A stretch of 15,278 nucleotides of DNA, from positions 1 through 15,278 of the forward strand of contig CAJMBB010000037.1 of NCBI GenBank assembly GCA_905211615.1, given 5' to 3'. Under the pieces are notes generated by a model. That model made no database searches, had not been told where the DNA came from, and saw nothing but the letters and a program-made list of their open reading frames with translations. Position 1 is the stretch's first letter, and each line of letters starts with the position of its first letter. The translations under genes and the position numbers were made by a program. Shown here in pieces: positions 1-6,421 of the stretch. Source of the DNA: an uncultured Collinsella sp. Lineage in GTDB: Bacteria > Actinomycetota > Coriobacteriia > Coriobacteriales > Coriobacteriaceae.

Positions 1-74
1 GCGAAGAGCGTTGCTGCCTAGGCTAGCCCCTTGTCACACAAACTACCGAAGCCTCTAAAAAGCTGACCGAGGAG

Positions 75-470
75 TTGCTCAATGAGCTTCTCGATGCGCC
101 GAACATCGATGGCTATATCAGGGAGCACGACTTTGCCGCCCCGTCGCTTTCGGACTACCTGAAGCAGCTGCTGCAGGAAAAGGGCTTGGAGCGTTCGCGC
201 GTGGTGCGTATGGCCGACCTCAACGAGACCTTTGGCTATCAGATCTTTACTGGTTCGCGCAATCCGAGTCGCAATAAGGTGCTGCAGATTGCCTTTGCGA
301 TGGCGCTGACGCTCAAAGAGACCAACCGTGCACTGACGGCTGCCGGGGTAAGCGTCCTTAACTGCAAGGATCGCCGTGATGCGATTATCATCTTTTGCAT
401 CGATCGCGGGTGCAGCCTCCAAAAGGTCAACGAGGAGCTGTATCGCTTTGGCGAGGAGACGGTGAGTTAG
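75..470 (+). CDS. Small XRE-like helix-turn-helix protein, start uncertain
   Basis: A 131-residue protein when read from TTG at 75. Residues about 24-90 resemble an XRE/Cro-type HTH: LSDYLKQLLQEKGLERSRVV, then a recognition-helix-like stretch (YQIFTGSRNPSRNKVL) and a helix with ALTLKETNRALTAAG. It would bind DNA or act as a small adaptor. The target is unknown. It lies 98 nt upstream of the Ser/Thr kinase on the same strand, and the pair may be functionally linked (inference). The start is a problem. The frame is open from codon 27, but the only near starts are CTG at 63 and TTG at 75, and the GAGGAG at 69-74 abuts the TTG with no spacer. TTG at 31 is better placed but runs into a stop at 64 unless a CA dinucleotide is removed. 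The coding body is convincing. The 5' end is not. Confidence 0.72.
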   Translation: MLNELLDAPNIDGYIREHDFAAPSLSDYLKQLLQEKGLERSRVVRMADLNETFGYQIFTGSRNPSRNKVLQIAFAMALTLKETNRALTAAGVSVLNCKDRRDAIIIFCIDRGCSLQKVNEELYRFGEETVS

Positions 471-555
471 CGGCTGATATCTGAGCCGGCGGAGCTGCCG
501 AACAACGATGCAAACGAACGGGGCGCGGATGCCATGGGGTGTCTGCGCCCTGCGC

Positions 556-561
556 TATGAT
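556..561 (+). promoter_or_regulatory. -10 box of kinase gene, probably leaderless
   Basis: TATGAT at 556-561 matches a -10 hexamer (consensus TATAAT). It ends 7 nt before the ATG at 569, so transcription would begin at or next to the start codon. A GGAGG at 562-566 also exists but is only 2 nt from the ATG, too close for a good ribosome binding site. No clear -35 is seen. Confidence 0.5.
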
Positions 562-568
562 GGAGGCT

Positions 569-1948
569 ATGGATACTCAGATCACAACATATTCCGATGA
601 CGAGCTGACCGCAGCGCTTGCCGAACATCTGGCGTCGCTCGATCGCGACGACAGCTATCGCGTGGAGCGTGTACTTAAGCGCTCGTCCGTTGAAACAACC
701 GAGCTCGTGTACTTTGAAGGAACCGGTGGTGGTTCGCTCGGCCCCTTTGTCCGTAAACGCATCGATGCCTCGGCTCAAATCGGCGGGGCATACGAGCGTC
801 TGTTTGCCGCTCAGCGGGCAGGCAGGCGTTTTGAGCACCTGCCCAGAATCGTCGATTGTCGTCGTGTGGGCGACGAGCTCAACGTGGTTATGGAATACAT
901 CGAAGGGGAGACGCTCGGGGTGCTGGTGGACCGTCTGGGAGCCACCCCCGATTATGCGCGTGAATTGTATCCTGCCCTATGCGATGCCGTGGGCGAGCTC
1001 CACGCCGGTTTTGCAATGGCGGGGGAGACGTCGGCGCCGGTGATCCATCGCGACCTCAAACCGTCGAATATCATCGTGACGGGTGCGAACTGTACGCTCG
1101 ATGAGGGCCTGACGTTTTCGTCGCTGGTGATTATCGACTTGGGGATCGCGCGCGTATGGCGCGATGGCGCCGATGCCGACACCGTCAAGTTTGGCACGCG
1201 ACCCTATGCGCCGCCCGAGCAGTATGGGTTTGGGCAGACGAGTGTGCGCAGCGACGTCTACGCACTTGGCGCCCTGTTGTTCTTCTGCTTGACGGGAGTC
1301 GACCCTAAACCAGGGCTCGACATGCGCGAGCAATGCGAGGCGCGTGGCATTCCCACTCCACTTGCCGATGCCGTCTGCATGTCGATGGCGCTCGACCCGG
1401 CCAAGCGTTTTGCGAGTGCGGAAGCGTTGGGACGGGCGACGCGCTCGGCATACGATCTGAGCCGCCCCGTGCGGCCTCCTACACCTGCGCCTGTCCGTAC
1501 TCCGGCCTCGGAGACGGTGTTGACGCTCCAAGGGCTCCAGAACCCCGCAGGGCTTCCTAGGCCTGCCGCCTCCGCTGCATGCGGTCTGCTCTCTCGCGTT
1601 CCGGAGTCTCTGGGGCGCATTTGGAATGCGCTCGTCTGCTTCTCGCTACTTGTGTTCTTTGCCGGAAGTCACTTTGCCGTCTTTCACCCCACGGGAGCAA
1701 ACCAAAGCTACCCGACGTGGCTTCTCATAATCGAGTATTTTTTCTTTGTCGATGGCCTTATGGTGCTTATGCATTTTGCGCTGCTCGATAAGCGCCGTCT
1801 TCGTCGGCGATTCGCACTGCTCGACAGCCATCGCGGCAAGAAACTCGCGAAACTCTGGCTCAAGGCATTGGGTGTGCTGCTCCTATGCATGATCGTCATA
1901 GTCGCGATTGCCAATGCGACCGGCGTCGTCGATACCTCCGCTACCTAA
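569..1948 (+). CDS. Membrane-anchored Ser/Thr protein kinase (Hanks type)
   Basis: A 459-residue protein that phosphorylates Ser/Thr on unknown partners. The N-terminal two thirds is a kinase domain: a Gly-rich stretch near residues 51-57 (GTGGGSL), the ATP-anchoring Lys in VRKRI (K63), catalytic loop HRDLKPSN (160-167), DLG in place of DFG (190-192), an activation-segment end YAPPEQ (213-218) and SDVYALG (228-234). All catalytic residues are present, so it should be active. A Pro-rich linker (about 305-325) leads to three predicted membrane helices (about 352-373, 384-406, 433-452) with a Lys/Arg-rich loop between the last two. There is no PASTA or other extracellular sensor domain, unlike PknB. 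In-frame starts also exist at 539 (GTG), 557 and 560. I chose 569 because of the -10 box placement. The HTH gene precedes it. Confidence 0.88.
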   Translation: MDTQITTYSDDELTAALAEHLASLDRDDSYRVERVLKRSSVETTELVYFEGTGGGSLGPFVRKRIDASAQIGGAYERLFAAQRAGRRFEHLPRIVDCRRVGDELNVVMEYIEGETLGVLVDRLGATPDYARELYPALCDAVGELHAGFAMAGETSAPVIHRDLKPSNIIVTGANCTLDEGLTFSSLVIIDLGIARVWRDGADADTVKFGTRPYAPPEQYGFGQTSVRSDVYALGALLFFCLTGVDPKPGLDMREQCEARGIPTPLADAVCMSMALDPAKRFASAEALGRATRSAYDLSRPVRPPTPAPVRTPASETVLTLQGLQNPAGLPRPAASAACGLLSRVPESLGRIWNALVCFSLLVFFAGSHFAVFHPTGANQSYPTWLLIIEYFFFVDGLMVLMHFALLDKRRLRRRFALLDSHRGKKLAKLWLKALGVLLLCMIVIVAIANATGVVDTSAT

Positions 1949-1952
1949 AAGA

Positions 1953-1975
1953 AAAGGGCCCCATTGGGGCCCTTT
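1953..1975. terminator. Bidirectional intrinsic terminator
   Basis: A perfect inverted repeat, AAAGGGCCCC - ATT - GGGGCCCTTT, lies between the convergent kinase and hydrolase genes: 7 G/C pairs flanked by A/T arms. It begins 4 nt after the kinase stop and 10 nt beyond the hydrolase stop, so it can serve both genes. Confidence 0.9.
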
Positions 1976-1985
1976 GCAGTTGCGC

Positions 1986-3119
1986 TTAGATGCGGTTCAT
2001 CTGAGCGGCGACTTTGTTGTACCAGTCCTGCCACGTGGGCGGGCAGTACTTTTTGGCCGCTGCCGGGGTAAGGGTGGAGCCGTAGTTGGCGCCCAGATAG
2101 GCAACGTGAGCGGAGATGCCCTCGCTCCAGCTGCCAAAGCTGCGCCAACCGCCGCCACGGGCACTCCAGCCCCAGGCGTTGTAAGAATTGGCGCAATAAG
2201 CACCCTTGGTGCTCTCGATGCAGGCGATGGCGGGGGACCAACGGGGGTCGACACCGGTATTCCAAGCGGCGACGGCAAAGTTATAGCCCTGGCCTGCCAT
2301 GGGGGAGCCGGCGAGATAATTGTCGATGCGGCTCGTCCACTCATTAATGAACGAATCGTAATCGGAGCTACCGGTATTGGCGTTGTTCACCGTGGTGTCG
2401 ATGGTGGTGTTGGTGTTGGTGGCCTGGCTGCTGGAATTGCTGCCGCTTACGCCCTCGCCCGAGAGCTTTTCGGCGGCAGCGGCCTTATCGGCCTCAAGCT
2501 TGGCAAGCTCGGCGGCATTTTCCTGCTCGGCTTTTGCCTGCGCCTCGCTGCGGAGCTGCTGGGCCTGCGCCAGTGCATCCTCGGCGTTTTTCTGCTCTGC
2601 CTCAAGCTGAGACTTGGCCTGCTGGAGCTCAGCCTTGTTCTGCTCGAGTTCGGTTTGCATGTTATTGAGCTGTTCGATCTCGTCGACGCTCGAGCTCGTG
2701 ATCTGGTTGGTGTATTTGCAGGTCGTGATGAACTCACCCAGGCTCTGCGCGTTGACCAGGAAGCTCACGATGGGATTGGTGCCCTTCTGATACTTGTACA
2801 GATCGCGCATGGCGGAGCTTGCCTTGGCCTGCTGCTCGGGAAGCTTAGCCTCGATTTCCTCGATGCTTGCCTCATTGGAGTCAATCTGCTTTTGCAGGTC
2901 ATCGAGCTTGGTGCGGGCGTCGTTGTAGGCGCTCGTGGCGGCTTCGATCTTCTGCTGGGCTGCGGAAAGCTGGTCCTGCGTTGCCTGTGAGGCGGCATAC
3001 GCCGCAACGGGGGAGAGCATCGGCGTGGCCGTCAGCGCAACGGCGAGCGCGGCGCTCGTGATGATACGAGCCGGCTTCGACGCAATGAGCGCTGCGGCGC
3101 GATGATTCGAATGCTGCAT
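1986..3119 (-). CDS. Secreted coiled-coil peptidoglycan hydrolase-like protein
   Basis: A 377-residue exported protein. Residues 1-43 form a long signal peptide (Arg/Lys-containing n-region, hydrophobic core about 20-40, cleavage likely near AYA-AS at 42-43). Residues about 45-110 and 145-220 are heptad-like, Gln/Glu/Ala-rich coiled coils, like the regulatory arm of PcsB/CwlO-type hydrolases. A Ser/Asn/Thr-rich linker (about 223-252) leads to a compact C-terminal domain (about 253-377) with many aromatic residues. It contains IACIES (E302 is a candidate catalytic Glu) and NAWGWSARGGGWRSF, as in glucosaminidase/lysozyme-like folds. This suggests glycan cleavage in the wall, with the coiled coil controlling activity. 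The exact bond is unknown. I chose the ATG at 3119 because AGAGGGA lies 5 nt upstream. TTG at 3134 has no such site. It has its own upstream region and a shared terminator. Confidence 0.82.
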   Translation of the reverse strand: MQHSNHRAAALIASKPARIITSAALAVALTATPMLSPVAAYAASQATQDQLSAAQQKIEAATSAYNDARTKLDDLQKQIDSNEASIEEIEAKLPEQQAKASSAMRDLYKYQKGTNPIVSFLVNAQSLGEFITTCKYTNQITSSSVDEIEQLNNMQTELEQNKAELQQAKSQLEAEQKNAEDALAQAQQLRSEAQAKAEQENAAELAKLEADKAAAAEKLSGEGVSGSNSSSQATNTNTTIDTTVNNANTGSSDYDSFINEWTSRIDNYLAGSPMAGQGYNFAVAAWNTGVDPRWSPAIACIESTKGAYCANSYNAWGWSARGGGWRSFGSWSEGISAHVAYLGANYGSTLTPAAAKKYCPPTWQDWYNKVAAQMNRI

Positions 3120-3161
3120 CCAGTCCCTCTGCAATCAATCGTAGGTTATGGTTCAAACGGT

Positions 3162-3167
3162 ATTCTA
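3162..3167 (-). promoter_or_regulatory. Likely -10 box of the secreted hydrolase gene
   Basis: TAGAAT on the minus strand lies 42 nt upstream of the ATG at 3119. The -35 region is poor (TTCAAG at a 19-bp spacing), and the palindrome at 3190-3204 overlaps that position, which would suit control by a DNA-binding protein. Confidence 0.4.
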
Positions 3168-3180
3168 CTACTGCTTTCGA

Positions 3181-3228
3181 CCTCAACTTGAACCTTAAAG
3201 GTTCCAAAGGGTCAAGTTGAACTTGAGG
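3181..3228. promoter_or_regulatory. Nested palindromes, operator-like
   Basis: Two near-perfect odd palindromes sit 7 nt apart: GAACCTTAAAGGTTC (3190-3204) and TCAAGTTGAACTTGA (3212-3226). Around them are matching arms TCAACTTGA (3183-3191) with TCAAGTTGA (3212-3220), and CCTCAA (3181-3186) with TTGAGG (3223-3228). Short 7-bp arms around a single central base are typical of dimeric regulator sites, for example of the MerR family. No regulator gene is adjacent. They lie upstream of the secreted hydrolase gene. Confidence 0.55.
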
Positions 3229-3353
3229 CTTTGGCTTTGACCTGCAGTTATGATGAATTGTTGAGAAACCATAGAGTTCAACTTTAACGTTACAGAGCCC
3301 TGTTTGAGAGGAGTTTTGGGATGTAAAAGCTATCTCAACATGGGGTTTTACAA
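3229..3353. other. AT-richer intergenic stretch with weak inverted repeats
   Basis: No gene is seen. A third site resembling the palindromes to the left (GTTCAACTTTAACG from 3276) is present. A TATGAT at 3249-3254 lies 20 bp after TTGAGG and could be a plus-strand promoter without an obvious target. Loosely nested arms CCCTGT/ACAGGG (3298-3303, 3356-3361) and GTAAAA/TTTTAC (3323-3328, 3346-3351) could fold at the 3' end of the MOSC mRNA, but there is no good U-tract. Confidence 0.35.
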
Positions 3354-3950
3354 CTACAGGGTTCCTTCGAGACGAGCCTGCTCAATCTCTTCGAGGGCTT
3401 CGGCAGGGGTGAACGAACAGGTGCCGTCGCCGAGTTTGACTACCTGGATATCGTCGCCGATATGGATCTCTCCGCCCTTTAGTACCACGCCAAAAATGCC
3501 CTCGTGCGGAAAGATGCAGTCGCCAGCGAGATAGTAGATAGCACAGCGTATGTGGCAGACCTTGCCGATTTGGCTGATTTCGACAAGCACCTTGCTGCCA
3601 AGCTTGAGCTGCGTGCCCAAGGGGAGCGAGAGTAGATTGATGCCCTGGGTGGTGAAGTTTTCTCCAAAGTCACCCTCGCGCACATCGAGTCCGCGAGCCT
3701 GCGCCGTCTGGATGGACTCTGCGGCCAAAAAGGAAACCTGACGGTGCCAATGCCCGGCGTGTGCGTCGGAGGCGAGGCCGAATTGCTCTATAACGGTGTC
3801 GCGTCTATCGGCGACGGGCGACTTGCGTGTGCCCTTGTGCGCCGACGTGTTGATCGAGACGATGCGGGCGGGTCTGTCGTAGGCATCGTTTGCCGTGCGC
3901 AGGGGGAACGGCCGTTTGTGCCCGTTCTGCCAGCTCGCGCTTCGCAGCAT
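3354..3950 (-). CDS. MOSC-domain protein, 5' end possibly frameshifted
   Basis: A 198-residue protein in the frame shown. The domain begins at about residue 28 (ARIVSINTSAHKGTRKSPV) and has MOSC hallmarks: SDAHAGHWHRQVSFLA, GDFGENFTTQGI, the Cys-containing KVCHIRC, and GIFGVVLKGGEIHIGDDI near the C-terminus. MOSC domains are sulfur-carrier or molybdenum-cofactor-linked modules. The conserved Cys is the presumed reactive residue. Alone in a small protein, the substrate is unknown, and no moa/moe gene is nearby. The ATG at 3950 has no ribosome binding site. A GTG at 3987 with a good AAAGGCG upstream opens another frame with sensible codons up to a run of five C. Removing one C would join the two frames into one protein. 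See findings. Confidence 0.78.
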   Translation of the reverse strand: MLRSASWQNGHKRPFPLRTANDAYDRPARIVSINTSAHKGTRKSPVADRRDTVIEQFGLASDAHAGHWHRQVSFLAAESIQTAQARGLDVREGDFGENFTTQGINLLSLPLGTQLKLGSKVLVEISQIGKVCHIRCAIYYLAGDCIFPHEGIFGVVLKGGEIHIGDDIQVVKLGDGTCSFTPAEALEEIEQARLEGTL

Positions 3951-4147
3951 TGAGGATGGGATTATCGGTCGGATGGTCTTGGGGCACGTGTGCGCCTTTC
4001 GCTCGAGGATATCAATACGCTGAATCCTACAACAATGGTAGGTTCATTGCCCATTGTCATACAACGGTGAGCGCCGTCTTCGTGCTGGACGATTACGTCG
4101 ATTGCCATAGATACGGTGGAGCTTTGGGCGCCGGCGGCTTGGCACGC

Positions 4148-4153
4148 TAGAAT
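4148..4153 (+). promoter_or_regulatory. Probable -10 box of the D-aspartate ligase gene
   Basis: TAGAAT at 4148-4153, with TTGGGC about 18 bp upstream as a weak -35. Transcription would start near 4160, giving a leader of about 50 nt. Confidence 0.45.
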
Positions 4154-4173
4154 AAATCAGTTGCGCAAAGACC

Positions 4174-4188
4174 GCCCATTGTGTGGGC
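4174..4188 (+). other. Small hairpin in the ligase mRNA leader
   Basis: GCCCA - TTGTG - TGGGC, a 5-bp G/C-rich stem, lies 10 nt before the AGGAAG ribosome binding site. It has no U-tract. It may shield or protect the 5' end. No ligand-binding features are seen. Confidence 0.4.
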
Positions 4189-4209
4189 AGTTCATGATAG
4201 GAAGTTTCC

Positions 4210-5466
4210 ATGGCATTGCAATTTACAGAGCGCGAGTTCATTCCCGTGCTGCTCGGTGGCGACATCAACGCCTATTCGGTGGCGCGCGCCTTCTACGAGG
4301 AGTACCAGGTCAAGAGTCTGGTCTTTGGCAAGTATCAGACGGGTCCCGCGTACCGCAGCCAGATTATCGACTACACGCCCAACGTGGATATCGACACCAT
4401 GCCCGTGATGCTCAAAACCGTCAACGGCATTGCCCAAGCGCATGCCGACAAGACGATTGTCCTTGTGGGCTGTGGCGACAACTATGTTGCCCTCGTGGCT
4501 CAGGCCAAGGATGCCCATGAGTTGGCGGATAATATCGTCGCGCCTTACGCTCCCTATAGCATGCTTGAGCAGTGTCAGAAGAAGGAGATCTTCTACGAGC
4601 TGTGCGAGAAACATGGCGTGCCCTATCCGCATACCTTTACCTTCACCATGGCGATGCTGAACGCCAAAGGCGAGGCACCTGCCGAAGTGCTCGACCAGAT
4701 CGATTTTCCCTACCCGATGATTCTGAAGCCTTCTGACGGCATCATGTGGTGGCAGCACGAGTTCGAGGGCCAGAAAAAGGCCTATGAGATTGCCGACCGT
4801 ACCGAGCTGGAACAGGTCATTCGCGACTCGTATGCCAGCGGCTACACCGACGACCTGATCTTGCAGGATCGCGTGCCCGGCAACGACGAGTACATGCGCG
4901 TGCTCACCAGCTATTCCGACCGCAATGGCAAGGTGCGCATGATGTGCCTGGGTCACGTGCTGCTCGAGGAGCATCAGCCTCACGGTGTCGGCAACCACGC
5001 CTGTATCATCACCGAGCCCAATGATGAGCTCATGGGCGGCGTGCGCAAGTTGCTCGAGGACCTTCACTTTGTGGGCTATTCCAACTTTGACGTTAAGTAC
5101 GACGAGCGCGACGGCTCGTTTAAGTTCTTCGATTTCAACACGCGCCAAGGTCGCAGCAACTACTACGTCACTAACAGCGGCTTTAACGTTGCCAAGTATG
5201 TGGTGGACGAGTATGTGTTCAACCGCCCGTTTGAGCCGGAGTTTGTGACGGCGCAGGACGAGGCGCTGTGGATGGTCGTCCCCATGGGTGTCGTCGACAA
5301 GTACGTCAAGGATCCCGAGCTGCGCGCTAAGGTGCATCGTCTGGACAAGGAAGGCAAGGGCGCCGACCCTTCGTTTATGAAGGGCGACTTTGTCTTTAAC
5401 CGCTGGCTGCGCATGTGGCACACCAAGCTGCGCCACTTTAAGCTGTTCAAGACGTATTACAAGTAG
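4210..5466 (+). CDS. D-aspartate ligase (ATP-grasp carboxylate-amine ligase)
   Basis: A 418-residue cytoplasmic enzyme. The opening FIPVLLGGDINAYSVARAF, the motif VRMMCLGHVLLEE (242-254), GVGNHA (259-264), YSNFDVKYDERDG (290-302) and FFDFNTRQGRS (306-316) resemble, from memory, the Enterococcus faecium D-aspartate ligase Aslfm. That enzyme uses ATP to join D-Asp through its beta-carboxyl to the diamino-acid side chain of the peptidoglycan precursor. ATP-grasp features: K173 in ILKPSD and the Mg-binding D308/N310. The start has AGGAAG 6 nt upstream. The next gene encodes an aspartate racemase, which would supply D-Asp, and this supports the assignment. Length and domain order match the family. 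The acceptor residue (Lys, Orn or other) cannot be read from the sequence. Confidence 0.88.
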   Translation: MALQFTEREFIPVLLGGDINAYSVARAFYEEYQVKSLVFGKYQTGPAYRSQIIDYTPNVDIDTMPVMLKTVNGIAQAHADKTIVLVGCGDNYVALVAQAKDAHELADNIVAPYAPYSMLEQCQKKEIFYELCEKHGVPYPHTFTFTMAMLNAKGEAPAEVLDQIDFPYPMILKPSDGIMWWQHEFEGQKKAYEIADRTELEQVIRDSYASGYTDDLILQDRVPGNDEYMRVLTSYSDRNGKVRMMCLGHVLLEEHQPHGVGNHACIITEPNDELMGGVRKLLEDLHFVGYSNFDVKYDERDGSFKFFDFNTRQGRSNYYVTNSGFNVAKYVVDEYVFNRPFEPEFVTAQDEALWMVVPMGVVDKYVKDPELRAKVHRLDKEGKGADPSFMKGDFVFNRWLRMWHTKLRHFKLFKTYYK

Positions 5467-5475
5467 ATGAGTGCG

Positions 5476-5505
5476 GCGCCCGTCCGGTTTACATCGGGCG
5501 GGCGC
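5476..5505 (+). other. Strong hairpin between ligase and racemase genes
   Basis: An 11-bp stem with one G-U pair: GCGCCCGTCCG (5476-5486) and CGGGCGGGCGC (5495-5505), with loop GTTTACAT. No U-tract follows, so it is not a normal intrinsic terminator. It may stabilise the ligase mRNA end or reduce read-through. The loop holds the -35 of the downstream promoter. Confidence 0.6.
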
Positions 5506-5514
5506 GGGTATGAT
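5488..5514 (+). promoter_or_regulatory. Promoter of the aspartate racemase gene
   Basis: TTTACA at 5488-5493 and TATGAT at 5509-5514, separated by 15 bp (short of the usual 17). The expected start is near 5521, about 30 nt before the ATG. The racemase may thus be made both from the ligase transcript and from its own promoter. Confidence 0.5.
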
Positions 5515-5550
5515 ACGCGCAATTGCGCAAGCGTCACCAAGGAGGCGGCG

Positions 5551-6297
5551 ATGGAAAAGCTGGGAGTTATCGGCGGCATGGGCGCCGAGGCCACGTCGTA
5601 TTACTACGACCAGGTGGTGCGTCATACGGCTGCTGCCTGCGATCAGGAACATATCGACATGGTGGTGCTCTCCAAGTCGACCATGCCCGACCGCACGCTT
5701 GCCATTAAGACCGGCGAGCATGCCAAGCTGCTGGCGACCATGAAAGAGTGTGCCCAGGCACTCGAGTCGCTGGGCTGTGCGCACATTGCCATTCCCTGCA
5801 ACACGTCGCACTACTTCTACGACCAGATCCAGTCGTTTACGAAGGTGCCGATTATTCACATGCCGCGTGAGTCGGTGCGCTATGCCCTTGCGGGTGCGGT
5901 GATGGGGGAGTGCGAGTTCGACCCCAACCTGAGTATGCCGGCCGAGCCGGTGCACAAGATTGGCATTATGGGCACCGACGGAACCGTGGGCGCGGGCGTT
6001 TACGGCCGCGAATGCGAGGCTGCGGGTGTTGAGGTTGTCTATCCCAGCGAGAAACGTCAGAACGATGTGATGTCGCTTATCTACGATGATGTGAAGGCCG
6101 GACGTGAGCCCGATATGGATAAGTTCGACCGCGTGATGTGGGAGTTCGCTCGTAGTGGCTGCGACCGTGTCATTCTGGCCTGCACCGAGCTATCGGTGCT
6201 GCAGAAGTATCGAGAGATGCCCGAGATCACCCTCGATGCCATGGATGTCCTGGTGCGCGAATCCATCATCCGCAGCGGCGCCCCCTACCGCCTCTAG
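5551..6297 (+). CDS. Aspartate racemase (Asp/Glu racemase family)
   Basis: A 248-residue PLP-independent enzyme that interconverts L- and D-aspartate. It opens with MEKLGVIGGMGAEATSYYY, the N-terminal signature of the family. The two catalytic Cys lie in IPCNTSH (C83) and LACTELS (C211), so both halves of the active site are intact. A small insertion (about residues 112-132) precedes HKIGIMGTDGTV. I chose ATG at 5551 because AAGGAGG (5539-5545) is ideally placed. An in-frame ATG at 5467 would add residues encoded by the hairpin and promoter and has no ribosome binding site. It follows the D-Asp ligase by 84 nt, as racD follows or flanks aslfm in enterococci, and should feed D-Asp to it for wall cross-bridges. 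Confidence 0.92.
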   Translation: MEKLGVIGGMGAEATSYYYDQVVRHTAAACDQEHIDMVVLSKSTMPDRTLAIKTGEHAKLLATMKECAQALESLGCAHIAIPCNTSHYFYDQIQSFTKVPIIHMPRESVRYALAGAVMGECEFDPNLSMPAEPVHKIGIMGTDGTVGAGVYGRECEAAGVEVVYPSEKRQNDVMSLIYDDVKAGREPDMDKFDRVMWEFARSGCDRVILACTELSVLQKYREMPEITLDAMDVLVRESIIRSGAPYRL

Positions 6298-6303
6298 CTT
6301 CCG

Positions 6304-6338
6304 ACCTGCCAAAAAGGGACAGGTTAATTTTGGTAGGT
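6304..6338. repeat. Imperfect inverted repeat ahead of the terminator
   Basis: ACCTGCCAAAA (6304-6314) and TTTTGGTAGGT (6328-6338) pair over 11 bp with one G-U, around a 13-nt loop. It precedes the main terminator by 17 nt. It could be an accessory terminator or a dispersed intergenic repeat. I cannot tell which from one copy. Confidence 0.5.
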
Positions 6339-6355
6339 TTATCTGGTGAAACAGT

Positions 6356-6392
6356 AAAGGCCTCGGCTCGTTTGGTACGAGCCGAGGCCTTT
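6356..6392. terminator. Strong bidirectional intrinsic terminator
   Basis: A perfect 15-bp stem, AAAGGCCTCGGCTCG (6356-6370) and CGAGCCGAGGCCTTT (6378-6392), with a 7-nt loop and a T-run on each strand. It sits between the convergent racemase and ECF T-component genes and ends both transcripts. Confidence 0.95.
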
Positions 6393-6421
6393 TGCGTTGG
6401 GCAGTTGCTGTCGGTGGTGAA

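Noticed and set aside
1908..2990. A 360-codon plus-strand frame overlapping the hydrolase
   Set aside because: It runs through the bidirectional terminator, is Gly/Leu/Val-rich and lies antisense to a clear secreted protein.
3298..3361. CCCTGT/ACAGGG and GTAAAA/TTTTAC arms as a terminator for the MOSC gene
   Set aside because: The stems are short, far apart and not followed by a T-run on the minus strand. Kept only as a weak fold.
5467..5550. N-terminal extension of the racemase from ATG 5467
   Set aside because: It is encoded by the hairpin and promoter sequence, has no ribosome binding site, and the family starts at MEKLGVIGGMG.
4192..5955. A 587-codon open frame antisense to the D-Asp ligase and racemase
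   Set aside because: It spans two real genes and their terminator-like hairpin, is His/Val/Leu-rich without any motif, and arises from GC-rich codon bias.
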